From Bullifex porci (GTDB lineage: Bacteria; Spirochaetota; Spirochaetia; Sphaerochaetales; Sphaerochaetaceae): a stretch of 64,000 nucleotides of DNA. The stretch is taken from contig NZ_VUNN01000001.1 in NCBI RefSeq assembly GCF_009695635.1, forward strand, positions 62,001 through 126,000. Direction: 5' to 3'. Of this stretch, positions 1-8,310 are shown in pieces (the first letter of the stretch is position 1; every line of letters starts with the position of its first letter). A program made the translations under genes and the position numbers. The notes under the pieces are model-generated. The model made no database searches and was not told the origin of the DNA. It saw only the letters and a list, made by a program, of their open reading frames with translations.

Positions 1-1710
1 AAATCTATTAAGGGTGCACACCTAAATAATGGTGTGCATCTTTCTACTGTAAGTGGTGTTGCTTCAACAAAGCCAGAGCTAGTTAGATATTTTGATAAAA
101 AGCAGGAAGCTATAGATATTATCACAACTAAAAGCTTCCAGGTTAATCCTAATCCAGGAAATAGAGAGCCTGTAATTTGTGAGATGGCTCCAGGGTCTTT
201 TGGTAACTCTGTAGGACTAAGAAACCCAGGTCTTGAAAAGAGCTTACCACCACTTGAAAAACTAAGAAATGAAGGATTAAGAGCACTTTTAAATGTTTCA
301 GTAAGTGCTTCAAATGTTGAAGATTTTATTACTCTTATAAAGGCCTTTGATAATATTGCTGATTCAATTGAATTAAACTTTTCATGTCCTCATGCAGCAA
401 AGGGCTTTGGCGCATCTATTGGATGTGACCTAAATATTGCAGCTGAATATGTAAGAGAGATAAGAAAAGCATATCCTGAGCAAAAATCAGCACTCCTAAT
501 TAAGCTTACTCCAAATGTTGAAGACATTGGAGCAATAGCTAAAGCTGTTATAGCTGAAGGTGCAGATGGTATCGTTGCAATTAATACTGTAGGCCCTGAG
601 GTTCATATCCATAAGGAAAGTGGCCTTCCAATTCTAAATAACAAGCTTGGTGGAAAGGGCGGTAAGAGCGGTAAATGGGTTAAGCAGAGAGCTCTTGAGG
701 CTGTTAAGCAAATTAGAGATGCTATTGGAGACGAGCCTATTATCATAGGAATGGGTGGAATGTGTGATGCCTATGATGTTGCTGCAATGGTTACAGCCGG
801 TGCCGATGCAGTTGGACTTGGCTCTGTATTTGGAACTGTTAATCAGCAGGATTGGAAAGCATATTTAGATACTCTAAAGGATGAAAGCATTTCATTACTT
901 AGTGGTAATGAGATAGCTAACAAGGCTTCTAAATATATTAGACAGGATAATAGAATGGAGTATACTAAGCATAAGGTTATCTCTGTTGTTGAGCATACTA
1001 AGGATATGCTTATCCTCACTCTTAGTGGAAAGCTTAATTGTCAATCTGGAGAGTTTGCATTCCTATTTATTCCAGGAAAGGGCGAAAAGCCATTTAGTGT
1101 AGCTCATAATTCTCCATTAACCTTCTTAATTAGAAGAAGAGGTGAATTTACAGATGCTCTCTTTAATCTTAAGGAGGGTGATGAGGTTTACACTAGAGGG
1201 CTATATGGCAAGCCTCTAAGCCATGAGAAAAAGAAGAATGTTCTCTTAATTGGTGGTGGCTCTGGTGTTGCTGTTCTTCCATTACTCTGCGATATGATTA
1301 AAGCAGATGATTCAAAGGTAGATGTATTAGTTGGAACTACATTAGAGCCAATTGGTGTTGATGGAAAGGCGCTCTTTGAGGATTTCTTTAAGAACTTTGG
1401 CACCTACACTGTTATTGCAGATGAAGGAAAACCAGGTAGAGTATTAGACCACATTAGCGAGCACTTAAGAAGTGTCTCTGATACTGCAGTATATATCGTA
1501 GGACCTGAGAAATTTATGTCTATAGCTGCTAAAAAACTCTTAGAGCTAGGTGTAAGTAAGGACTATATTTATCTTTCTATGGAGAGAAGTACTATGTGTG
1601 GTATTGGTATGTGCGGTGAATGTGTTTGTGGTGATCGTTTAGCTTGCCAATATGGTACATTCTTTACATATACATATCTACTTGAAAATGCTAAGGAGCT
1701 ACTTGGATGA
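1..1710 (+). CDS. pyrD: Dihydroorotate dehydrogenase fused to its electron-transfer subunit (PyrD-PyrK), 5'-truncated by window edge
   Basis: Oxidises dihydroorotate to orotate in pyrimidine synthesis, passing electrons through FAD and a 2Fe-2S centre to NAD. The frame is open to base 1, and residues before the first possible start (GTG at 34) already match the conserved N-terminus of class 1 DHODs, so the real start lies upstream. The first ~310 residues are the FMN TIM barrel (NPGLEK, then GMGGMCDAYD near its end). The last ~245 are PyrK-like: an FAD-binding barrel, a GGGSGVAVLPLL nucleotide loop and a cysteine cluster spaced like the PyrK 2Fe-2S site (MCGIGMCGEC...LAC). PyrD and PyrK are usually separate polypeptides; here they form one chain. 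The stop overlaps the pyrC start by 4 bases. Family assignment is sure; the fusion is seen directly. Confidence 0.93.
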   Translation, partial: KSIKGAHLNNGVHLSTVSGVASTKPELVRYFDKKQEAIDIITTKSFQVNPNPGNREPVICEMAPGSFGNSVGLRNPGLEKSLPPLEKLRNEGLRALLNVSVSASNVEDFITLIKAFDNIADSIELNFSCPHAAKGFGASIGCDLNIAAEYVREIRKAYPEQKSALLIKLTPNVEDIGAIAKAVIAEGADGIVAINTVGPEVHIHKESGLPILNNKLGGKGGKSGKWVKQRALEAVKQIRDAIGDEPIIIGMGGMCDAYDVAAMVTAGADAVGLGSVFGTVNQQDWKAYLDTLKDESISLLSGNEIANKASKYIRQDNRMEYTKHKVISVVEHTKDMLILTLSGKLNCQSGEFAFLFIPGKGEKPFSVAHNSPLTFLIRRRGEFTDALFNLKEGDEVYTRGLYGKPLSHEKKKNVLLIGGGSGVAVLPLLCDMIKADDSKVDVLVGTTLEPIGVDGKALFEDFFKNFGTYTVIADEGKPGRVLDHISEHLRSVSDTAVYIVGPEKFMSIAAKKLLELGVSKDYIYLSMERSTMCGIGMCGECVCGDRLACQYGTFFTYTYLLENAKELLG

Positions 1711-2741
1711 TTGATGCACACGTTCATTTGCGAGACTTTAACCAAAAAGAAAAGGAAACTATTGAGCATGGCTTAAGAGTTGCCAAATTAGCTGGCTTTC
1801 AAAGAGTATTTGATATGCCAAATTGCAATCCTCCATTAACTAGTAAGGAGGTTGTGCTAGAACGCTTAGCTCTCGCAAGTGAAAGTGTAAAAAAGCATAA
1901 GGTCGCTTACCACCTTTATATGGGCTTAACTAATGATGAAGAGCAAATAAAGGAAGCTGTTAATACCTATTTTATGCTCTTTCCATTAGTTGTTGGCTTA
2001 AAGATGTTTTTAGGTCAATCAACTGGTAATATGGGAATAGTTTCATATAGCGACCAGGAAAAGGTTGTTAGAGCTTTAACTCAAGCGGGCTATGATGGAG
2101 TTTTAACTGTCCATGCAGAAAAGGAAAGCTTAATGAAAAGCGAGCTTTACATTAAGGGACATAGTGAAACTCACTCTCTAGCTCGTCCAAATGAATCAGA
2201 GATAGAATCGATTAAGGATATAATTAAAATAGTTAAAGAAACTGGCTTTAAGGGAAAGCTCCATATTGCTCATATTTCAACTAAGGGTGGAGTATTAGAG
2301 GTAGTTAAAGCTAAAAAAGAGGGACTAAAGGTATTTATGGGAGCAACTCCTCACCATGCGTTACTAACTATTAATGATGCAAAATTAAATCCTCTTTTAA
2401 AGGTTAATCCTCCACTAAGATGTGAAGAGGATAGAGCCTTTATCTTTGAAAGTATTTTAAATGGTACAATAGATAGTATCGAAAGTGACCACGCTCCACA
2501 TACCTTAGAAAATAAGGAAAATGGTGCATCTGGTCTTCCTGGCTTTGGTGGTATGCTAATTTTATTAAATAAGCTAAAGGAAAAAGGCGTTAGCGAGGAA
2601 AGACTAAAAGAGCTTTATGGCTTAAATGTATTAAAGGAATTTAATTTAGAGAGTGAAGATATCTTAATTCCTACAGATGAGATTAGAAGAAAGAAAAGAA
2701 TTGAGAAGGAATATCCATTTGATCCCTTTTCTACATTTTAG
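1707..2741 (+). CDS. pyrC: Dihydroorotase
   Basis: Cyclises carbamoyl-aspartate to dihydroorotate, the step before PyrD. The N-terminal DAHVHLRD is the zinc-binding HxH motif of the amidohydrolase fold. SHAPH-type chemistry is shown by ESDHAPHT near residue 255, followed by GLPGFGG, and HIAHIST supplies a further metal histidine. At 344 residues it is shorter than many type I enzymes (~420) and near the size of short dihydroorotases. The ATG overlaps the pyrD stop (ATGA), so translation is probably coupled in one pyr operon. No terminator is visible before the mobile element that follows. Confidence 0.93.
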   Translation: MIDAHVHLRDFNQKEKETIEHGLRVAKLAGFQRVFDMPNCNPPLTSKEVVLERLALASESVKKHKVAYHLYMGLTNDEEQIKEAVNTYFMLFPLVVGLKMFLGQSTGNMGIVSYSDQEKVVRALTQAGYDGVLTVHAEKESLMKSELYIKGHSETHSLARPNESEIESIKDIIKIVKETGFKGKLHIAHISTKGGVLEVVKAKKEGLKVFMGATPHHALLTINDAKLNPLLKVNPPLRCEEDRAFIFESILNGTIDSIESDHAPHTLENKENGASGLPGFGGMLILLNKLKEKGVSEERLKELYGLNVLKEFNLESEDILIPTDEIRRKKRIEKEYPFDPFSTF

Positions 2742-2775
2742 TCTCTTCTAAGCTAATAAGAATACTCTTTGACGT

Positions 2776-2799
2776 ACTCCCACGGGCAAGCCCATGGGA
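2776..2799 (-). ncRNA. Right-end hairpin and probable 3' part of the TnpB guide (omega) RNA
   Basis: On the minus strand CCCATGGGC-TT-GCCCGTGGG folds into a 9-bp stem, perfect if one G-U pair is allowed. It lies between the tnpB stop (2887) and the proposed right end (2769). In characterised TnpB elements the guide RNA scaffold ends here and its guide is the flanking chromosomal sequence, which would begin AGAGTATTCTTATTAGC on the minus strand (2768 downward). The RNA itself is inferred from family knowledge. Confidence 0.5.
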
Positions 2800-2886
2800 A
2801 TCTGGCCATGGTAACGACGGCTGCGTCCCGAAGGATGTCTTACACCGTCTCTGACCCGCGAGACCCGTCCGGCCTCGCCTTATGGT

Positions 2887-4038
2887 TTAGGCGTCCTTCG
2901 CCTGTTCCATTCGATTCATGATACGCTTTGCCTCAGCGAGTATATTCACCGCGGCATTCACGTCCCTGTCGTGATACACCCCGCATTTCGGGCAGGTCCA
3001 CTCACGGACACTGAGGTCTTTGGTGCTCGGCCACACATGCCCGCAGACGGAGCAGGTTTGGGACGACGGGTAGTACCGTCCAATCCTGATTACCCTGGTC
3101 TCGTACTTTCGGGCACACCACTCCAGGATTTCCACAAACTCCGAAAACGCATAGTCGTGGACCTTGCGTCCCCAGAGCCTCGCCATACCCTTGATATTAA
3201 GGTCTTCTATGGCTATGACGCCGTACCTTGAACAGAGTTCGTGGCTTAGCTTCCAGAACCAGTCCCTTCTCCTGTTTGCGATGTCCTGGTGCCTGCGGTA
3301 CAGTGCCTTCAGTGCACGCTCGTATCCGTTGCTCCCCATCACCTTACGGCTCAGGGCACGGTTCGCTTTTCGGACTTCGTTTACTCCCTGTCTGAAAAAC
3401 TCCGGGGATCTGATCACACTGCCGTCCGACAGCGAAAGGAACATCTTGAGTCCGAAGTCCATGCCGACCTCACCGCGCCCGTCCCTGGTTTCACGCATGG
3501 TGACGGGGCTGTCGGTGGTGACGTAGACGAAGAACTCTCCGAGTATGTTGCGCTTTATCGTTACGGTCTTGATTTTGATCCGTTCCAAAAGTCCATCATA
3601 GGAGTCCCAGTATCTGTAGATGTGTCCGTTTATGCTGATACGTCCGCCAGTAAGGAATCTGTATCCCGACTGTTTGTAGGTGACGCTTTTGTACTTTTTG
3701 ACCTTGCGACGACGCGGTGGCGAACATTTGACTCCCTTCTCCCTGTTAGTGAAAAACAGCCGGTACGCCCTGTATATCCTGTCGGTTATCTCCTGTACTG
3801 CCTGGCTTCCCACATATCGCCAGTGGCGGTTTTCATCCACGTTGCGAAGACCACGGAGCTGTTTCTGAAGTTCATATTTATCCAAAAGCTTCCCAGTTTC
3901 GGTATAGTGGTCCTGTATGATTGTCAGTGCCGTGTTGTATATGATACCGGCGATATTTATCATATCACTAAGGTATCCGAAGTCATCGCTATTGTACAGT
4001 TTTACTGTCAGTGTCCGCATGACATCATTATAGCACAT
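2887..4038 (-). CDS. tnpB: TnpB, RNA-guided RuvC-like endonuclease of an IS605-type element
   Basis: Programmable nuclease that, in studied members, cuts the donor site left after excision. The RuvC triad is visible as D194 (VGMDFGLKMF), E278 (AIEDLNIKGM) and D359 (HDRDVNAAVNIL). A zinc ribbon of C329, C332, C349 and C352 sits between the last two. The length, 383, is normal for a full TnpB, so the gene looks intact and potentially active. Homologues usually start at MRTLTVKLYN, the seventh codon (ATG at 4020), which is the more likely start; no good ribosome site separates the two. Codons are GC-rich and unlike the neighbouring genes, a sign of recent transfer. Confidence 0.93.
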   Translation of the reverse strand: MCYNDVMRTLTVKLYNSDDFGYLSDMINIAGIIYNTALTIIQDHYTETGKLLDKYELQKQLRGLRNVDENRHWRYVGSQAVQEITDRIYRAYRLFFTNREKGVKCSPPRRRKVKKYKSVTYKQSGYRFLTGGRISINGHIYRYWDSYDGLLERIKIKTVTIKRNILGEFFVYVTTDSPVTMRETRDGRGEVGMDFGLKMFLSLSDGSVIRSPEFFRQGVNEVRKANRALSRKVMGSNGYERALKALYRRHQDIANRRRDWFWKLSHELCSRYGVIAIEDLNIKGMARLWGRKVHDYAFSEFVEILEWCARKYETRVIRIGRYYPSSQTCSVCGHVWPSTKDLSVREWTCPKCGVYHDRDVNAAVNILAEAKRIMNRMEQAKDA

Positions 4039-4174
4039 TTTATGGCATTACGCATTATCGCCTTTCATCTCTCGGCCAAGGCACGTGGGCTTTCTCGGCG
4101 GTTAATTTGTAAATATTTATTTTTATTCTTCCCATTAATTATTTATTGCTTTATAGTGTAGTAGTATTTTTGAT

Positions 4175-4312
4175 AAGGAGATTATGGATTATGTCAACTA
4201 AAGACGATGGAAACCCTTTGCCTAGTTATTTTTATCTTGAAAGAATAATCCATCTTCACTTGTCATGATTTTTTAGTCTTGCATTTTGTAGATGGAAAAT
4301 GGAGTGCAGGAC
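4175..4312 (+). promoter_or_regulatory. Structured 5' leader of the CorA gene with SD-sequestering hairpin (candidate cis-regulatory RNA)
   Basis: Three paired elements are visible. P1 pairs ATGGATTAT (4184-4192) with ATAATCCAT (4245-4253), 9 perfect bp. Inside it AACTAAAG (4196-4203) pairs with CTTT and TAGTT (4216-4227). A separate hairpin pairs GTCTTGCA (4276-4283) with TGCAGGAC (4305-4312, one G-U) plus TTTT with AAAA. This leaves the Shine-Dalgarno GGAG (4301-4304) bulged next to the start codon at 4313. That is the geometry of a translational expression platform. It does not match the M-box or fluoride consensus as I know them. Ligand and function are unknown. Confidence 0.4.
4191..4268 (+). 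CDS. Possible 25-residue leader peptide (upstream ORF) before corA
   Basis: ATG at 4191 follows an AAGGAG (4175-4180) with 10-base spacing and runs 25 codons (MSTKDDGNPLPSY... to HLHLS) to TGA at 4268, eight bases before the hairpin that sequesters the corA ribosome site. A ribosome finishing here would overlap the 5' arm of that hairpin, so translation coupling is plausible. It could equally be a chance ORF or a gene remnant beside the mobile element. Confidence 0.35.
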   Translation: MSTKDDGNPLPSYFYLERIIHLHLS

Positions 4313-5269
4313 ATGATTACTATTAGAGCTAACGACGATAAGCGCAATTATACATGGGTAGATGTTAGAGATGTTAATAGAGAGGATTTATCTGTATTAA
4401 CAGAGGAATACTCAATTTCATCAGATTTATTAGCAGATATTTTGGACCAGGATGAACAGTCAAGAATTGAAAGAGGGGATGATTATACCTCTATAATTGT
4501 TCGTATCCCACTAGATGATGAGGACCAGGATTCTCCATTAATTCAAAATGCTATCCCACTTGGTATTATTCTTTATAAGGATAAGGTCATTACAATTTGC
4601 CAAGGTGATAGTGTAGTTCTTGAGGACTTTTCAAAGAGAAGATTCAGACAGTATCCAGTTGCAACAAAGGAGGGCTTTGTCCTTTCAATCTTAGGCCGCT
4701 CTGCTTTAGTCTTTATTAGAATGCTTAAATATATAAATAGACAGAAGGATATTGTAGAGGAGAGACTTCATGATGTTGTCACTAATGATGAGATCATAAG
4801 ATTACTCGATATACAAAAGTCTTTAGTTTATTTAACAACAAGCTTAACAACAAATGAAAGCTTACTTGAGAAGCTCTCAAAGACACCTATATTTAAATTA
4901 AATAGTGAAGAGGAAGTTGACTTTCTAAACGATGTAATAACAGATAATAAGCAGGCTATAGCCATGGCTAATATCTATTCAAGTATCTTAACAGGTACTA
5001 TGGAGGCATTTAGCTCGATTTTAGGAAATAATATGAACATCATAATGAAGAGGCTCACTATTATTTCACTTGCCTTAATGTTCCCAACCTTTATTACAGG
5101 CTTCTTTGGAATGAACGTAAGACTTCCTCATCAGGATAAATTCTTTGCGTGGGTTTTCTTACTAATTATTTGTATATTTGTTTCTATTTGCGGTTCCTTA
5201 ATTGTTAATAACTGGGATGTTAGTAAGCACCAACTAAAGAAACGCAAAAAGAAAAAAGATAAAAATTAA
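4313..5269 (+). CDS. corA: CorA-family magnesium/divalent cation transporter
   Basis: Inner-membrane Mg2+ (or Co2+/Ni2+) channel, a pentamer in known members. The C-terminus has two membrane helices with the signature GMN at the end of the first (TGFFGMNVRLP) and a lysine-rich tail inside (KKRKKKKDKN). The N-terminal ~240 residues are the cytosolic funnel, acidic and without membrane segments. An in-frame ATG at 4292 exists, but the second ATG at 4313 has GGAG at 8-base spacing and matches the family start (MITIRAN), so I chose 4313 (318 residues, usual length). The leader upstream is structured. The 3' end overlaps the convergent rlmI by 4 bases. Confidence 0.9.
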   Translation: MITIRANDDKRNYTWVDVRDVNREDLSVLTEEYSISSDLLADILDQDEQSRIERGDDYTSIIVRIPLDDEDQDSPLIQNAIPLGIILYKDKVITICQGDSVVLEDFSKRRFRQYPVATKEGFVLSILGRSALVFIRMLKYINRQKDIVEERLHDVVTNDEIIRLLDIQKSLVYLTTSLTTNESLLEKLSKTPIFKLNSEEEVDFLNDVITDNKQAIAMANIYSSILTGTMEAFSSILGNNMNIIMKRLTIISLALMFPTFITGFFGMNVRLPHQDKFFAWVFLLIICIFVSICGSLIVNNWDVSKHQLKKRKKKKDKN

Positions 5270-6483
5270 CGAATTACTCTATAGATAAAGCCCTTTAGAT
5301 ACTCACTTTCTGGAAATGATATTCTAATAGGGTGGTCATCGCCTGCACTTAGAGCTCTAATTATTTGAATCTCGCACCCTGCATCTGCAGCTGCATAGCA
5401 AATAGTTTGTCTAAGTAGCTCTCTTGTAACTGAGCCAGAGCAGGAAAATGAAGCAATTAAGCCACCATTTTTAATCTTCATCATAGCGACTCTATTTAAA
5501 TCCTTATAGGCTCTTAGTGCATTTTCAAGCTTTCCCTTAGTTGCAGCAAGCTTTGGTGGATCGAGAATCATTAAATCATATTTATCTGCTTCAATTTTTC
5601 TCATTTCCTCAAATACATCACAGCTTTTAATTGTTACTTTCTCTCTTGAGCTATTTGGTATATTACCTTCATCCTCATTAATGTGTATTTGATATAGTAA
5701 ATGCCTTAATGCACTCTCTGATGCATCAAGTGCATCAACGCTAATTGCACCACCACGAAGAGCATGTAGTGTAAAGGCTCCAGTGTAGGAGCAAGCATCG
5801 AGTACTACCTTATCCTGACAATAGGCTTCAACAATATTTCTATTATCTCTTTGGTCACAGTAGAAGCCAGATTTCTGGCTATTACTATTTTCCATCTCAT
5901 ATAAAATTCCAGATTCATAGAACCTTATAGTTGAGGAAGCTAAATCGGTAGAGCCATTTTTATCAAAGTATAATATCTTTTGAGGAAGAGACTCTGCTTT
6001 TGCATATTCCTTATCCATGATGGCTGTAATTGTTTCAGGCTTTAATAAGCTAAAAAGAGTATTCTTAATTAAATCTAAATTATTATATGCGTAGCGTGAT
6101 GAGATTATTAGCTTAATGTGAGATGAGTATACATCACAGGCAAGACCTGGGATAAAGTCAGCTTCACCATGGATTAAGCGAAATGCATTATCTAAGCTTT
6201 TATTAAAGTGGTCCTTTCTTCTTAATATCGCAGCTTTAATTGCATTAACTAAGAAGCTATCATCTGGAATTACTTTTTCATCCCAGCTTAATAGATGAAG
6301 GATAATATGGCTCTTTTCATCGTAGTAGCCATATGCAATAAAGCTATTATCATTTGCTAATACTCTTGCTAATGCACCAGAAGTAAATTTTGGTTCAATT
6401 TTATCAATTGCACCTGAGAAAACCCAAGGATGGTGTTTTATTAATTGTTTTTCTTTATTTGGCTTTAATGTGACTGTATACAT
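5266..6483 (-). CDS. rlmI: 23S rRNA cytosine-C5 methyltransferase, RlmI family
   Basis: SAM-dependent RNA methylase. The N-terminal ~75 residues look like a PUA RNA-binding domain (VTLKPNKEKQLIKHHPWVFSGAI), followed by the EEHD-like middle region and a Rossmann methyltransferase. QKSGFYCDQRDNR, VLDACSYTGAFTLHA (SAM loop) and YDLMILDPPKLA (catalytic DPPK) are typical. Length 405 is close to E. coli RlmI (~396). It is convergent with corA. The palindrome TATTGTATACAATA lies about 77 bases upstream in the region shared with the divergent glycerate kinase gene; whether it affects rlmI is unknown. Exact rRNA position modified is assumed from the family. Confidence 0.88.
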   Translation of the reverse strand: MYTVTLKPNKEKQLIKHHPWVFSGAIDKIEPKFTSGALARVLANDNSFIAYGYYDEKSHIILHLLSWDEKVIPDDSFLVNAIKAAILRRKDHFNKSLDNAFRLIHGEADFIPGLACDVYSSHIKLIISSRYAYNNLDLIKNTLFSLLKPETITAIMDKEYAKAESLPQKILYFDKNGSTDLASSTIRFYESGILYEMENSNSQKSGFYCDQRDNRNIVEAYCQDKVVLDACSYTGAFTLHALRGGAISVDALDASESALRHLLYQIHINEDEGNIPNSSREKVTIKSCDVFEEMRKIEADKYDLMILDPPKLAATKGKLENALRAYKDLNRVAMMKIKNGGLIASFSCSGSVTRELLRQTICYAAADAGCEIQIIRALSAGDDHPIRISFPESEYLKGFIYRVIR

Positions 6484-6559
6484 AGTAGAAAAAATAATAA
6501 TTCAACACAACTTTTTCTTCAACACTACTATTTTTATTGATTGAGAATGAATAATCGTA

Positions 6560-6573
6560 TATTGTATACAATA
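6560..6573. promoter_or_regulatory. GntR-type operator upstream of glycerate kinase
   Basis: TATTGTATACAATA is a perfect 14-bp palindrome, 65 bases before the glycerate kinase start. The core TTGTATACAA recurs near 16843 and 59398, and one-mismatch versions at 10297 and 16753. It fits the TTGTATACAA-like sites bound by FadR/FCD-class GntR repressors, such as the one encoded at 16078-16695. Confidence 0.65.
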
Positions 6574-6638
6574 AATAAAGTAATTATTTTTTCATAGAAA
6601 AGAAATAAACAATATATAATATGCAAAAGGAGAAAAAT

Positions 6639-7769
6639 ATGAAAAAAGCAATACTAATTCCCGATTCATTTAAAGGCACAATGTCTTCAGCTGAGATTTG
6701 CTCAATAATGAAAAAAGAAATTCTAAAGTTTTATCCACAGTGTGAGATAATCTCAATTCCTGTAGCTGATGGTGGAGAGGGCAGTGTAGATGCATTCCTT
6801 GAAGCATTAGGTGGTGAGAAGATATATAAGAAGGTTTGTGGACCTTATAGTGGTGAAACAGTAGATGGCTACTATGGAGTATTACCAGGTAATGTAGCTA
6901 TTGTTGAGATGGCTGCAGCCGCTGCTCTTCCAATGGTAGGAGATAGAAAGGATCCTTCAAAGACAACAACCTATGGTGTTGGCCAGTTGATTATGGATGC
7001 TGCATCTAAGGGTGTTGAAAAGATAATTGTAGGGCTTGGTGGTAGTGCTACTAACGATGCAGCCTGTGGCTTAGCAGCTGCTTGTGGAGTAAAGTTTTTA
7101 AATAGTGAGGGTAAGGAGTTTATCCCAGTAGGTGGAACTCTTGACCAGGTTGCCAAAATTGATACTTCAACAATGTGTGAAGAGCTTAAGAAAATTAAGA
7201 TAGTTACTATGTGTGATATCGATAACCCATTCTATGGACCTGAGGGTGCTCCAGCAATTTATGGACCTCAGAAGGGTGCAGATGAGGCTATGATCAAGGA
7301 CCTCGATGAGAAGATGAGAAAGCTATCTGAGGTAATGATCAGAGATTGTGGTGTTGATGTTCAACAGATCCCAGGCTCAGGTGCCGCTGGTGGTATGGGC
7401 GGTGGTATGGTTGCATTCTTTAAATCTGAGCTTCAGATGGGTATTGAAACAGTACTTGAGACAGTCCATTTTGATGACCTACTAGATAATACAGATTTCG
7501 TATTTACTGGAGAGGGTAGAATCGATGGCCAAAGCTTAAGAGGTAAGGTTGTAATTGGTGTTGCTAGAAAGGCAAAGGCTAAGAACGTTAAGGTTGTTGC
7601 TATCGTTGGTGATATCGGAAATGATGTTGGTGGCGCATATAAGGAAGGCGTAACTGGTATCTTCTCAATTAATAGAGTAGCAGTCCCATATAAGGAAGCA
7701 AGACCTAGAGCTAAAAACGATTTAGCATTAACAATGGAAAATCTATTAGCTTATACAGCAGCTCTTTAA
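6639..7769 (+). CDS. glxK: Glycerate 2-kinase, GlxK/GarK family
   Basis: Phosphorylates D-glycerate to 2-phosphoglycerate and so feeds it to lower glycolysis. The start MKKAILIPDSFKGTMSSAE, the VADGGEGSVDAF stretch, the GLGGSATNDAACGL loop, GSGAAGGMGGG and FTGEGRIDGQS are hallmarks of this family. An ATG at 6621 is in frame, but the ATG at 6639 has AAAAGGAG six bases upstream and gives the usual N-terminus; the product is 376 residues. The upstream palindrome shared with the 10-22 kb locus suggests this is the exit step of that catabolic pathway, although it is transcribed separately. Confidence 0.92.
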   Translation: MKKAILIPDSFKGTMSSAEICSIMKKEILKFYPQCEIISIPVADGGEGSVDAFLEALGGEKIYKKVCGPYSGETVDGYYGVLPGNVAIVEMAAAAALPMVGDRKDPSKTTTYGVGQLIMDAASKGVEKIIVGLGGSATNDAACGLAAACGVKFLNSEGKEFIPVGGTLDQVAKIDTSTMCEELKKIKIVTMCDIDNPFYGPEGAPAIYGPQKGADEAMIKDLDEKMRKLSEVMIRDCGVDVQQIPGSGAAGGMGGGMVAFFKSELQMGIETVLETVHFDDLLDNTDFVFTGEGRIDGQSLRGKVVIGVARKAKAKNVKVVAIVGDIGNDVGGAYKEGVTGIFSINRVAVPYKEARPRAKNDLALTMENLLAYTAAL

Positions 7770-7781
7770 ATAATTATTTGG

Positions 7782-7805
7782 GCCTTCAGGAGAAATCTTG
7801 AAGGC
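7782..7805. terminator. Hairpin between convergent genes (weak bidirectional terminator)
   Basis: GCCTTCA (7782-7788) pairs with TGAAGGC (7799-7805). It sits between the ends of glxK and the convergent gene, but neither side has a real T-run, so termination would be weak or factor-assisted. Confidence 0.4.
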
Positions 7806-8306
7806 TCAACCTTTTATAGCCTTTAATTCCTGAGCAAATTCCTCTGTTGTCTCATAAAGGACCTTACCAATAATACCCTTTGGATTAAAAGGCTTAGACG
7901 CAAAGGTGTAGGTCCAGGTTTCATCATTAATAGTTACATCAACCTTAGCACTTAATATTTTTTTATTACTCTTTTCATATTGAGTTTTTACATCCTTTAT
8001 ATCAGAAAATGAAAAGAGCTTAATATCATCCTTCATCGCAATTGCTGCAAATTTTTTATCTAAATCCTTAACAAAGATTATTACATTATTTTGGTCGTTA
8101 GCCATTCTCTTAACATAAGAAAAGTTTAACCCTTTTTCCTTTTGAAGTTTTATAAGCTCCTTTTCAATTTCATTACAAAGTACTTTAAATGAAGCTGAGC
8201 TAATTTGTTTACGCTTTTTAGCAGTCATAGTTGCGTACAAATTAAATAAAGTAAAGGCGATAAGAAATAGTGCTAGGATATAAGTAAGTATTGAAGTAAT
8301 TGTCAT
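7806..8306 (-). CDS. Uncharacterised single-pass membrane protein
   Basis: 166 residues; I do not recognise the family. Residues ~5-25 form one hydrophobic helix (ILTYILALFLIAFTLFNLYA) followed by KKRK, so the rest probably faces the cytoplasm. The soluble part is Lys/Asp/Glu-rich with alternating beta-like stretches (NVIIFVKDLDKKFAAIAMKDDIKLFSF) and could be a small PH-like domain, which is only a guess. Its start lies five bases from a TTGTATAC half-palindrome (8311-8324) shared with the divergent sigma-54 activator gene, so its expression may be linked to the catabolic locus. Confidence 0.7.
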   Translation of the reverse strand: MTITSILTYILALFLIAFTLFNLYATMTAKKRKQISSASFKVLCNEIEKELIKLQKEKGLNFSYVKRMANDQNNVIIFVKDLDKKFAAIAMKDDIKLFSFSDIKDVKTQYEKSNKKILSAKVDVTINDETWTYTFASKPFNPKGIIGKVLYETTEEFAQELKAIKG

Positions 8307-8310
8307 AAGC

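Larger units (their letters stand above)
2769..4100 (-). mobile_element. Stand-alone TnpB insertion element, IS200/IS605 superfamily (IS1341-like)
   Basis: About 1.33 kb of visibly GC-richer DNA between AT-rich flanks, holding only tnpB and no TnpA transposase, so probably mobile only in trans. Read on the minus strand, the left flank ends in TTAAC directly before the element (bases 4105-4101), like the 5' target tetra/pentamers of this superfamily. The right end is a strong hairpin followed by ...TCAA at 2772-2769, like the known right cleavage sites. Both boundaries are my inference from these motifs and the composition step; no target duplication is expected for this superfamily and none is seen. 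Confidence 0.7.

Noticed and set aside
34-36. GTG as the start of pyrD
   Set aside because: The frame is open upstream and the conserved DHOD N-terminal stretch begins before it; the gene is cut by the window edge.
2971-4161. Three long plus-strand ORFs across the TnpB region
   Set aside because: They are antisense shadows in GC-rich tnpB; no recognisable domains, and TnpB has a full catalytic set on the other strand.
4175-4312. M-box or fluoride riboswitch before corA
   Set aside because: Tempting from context and GACGATGG, but the conserved bases and stem order of both classes are missing.
7782-7805. Strong intrinsic terminator
   Set aside because: The stem is good but neither strand has a proper T-run, so it was kept only as weak.
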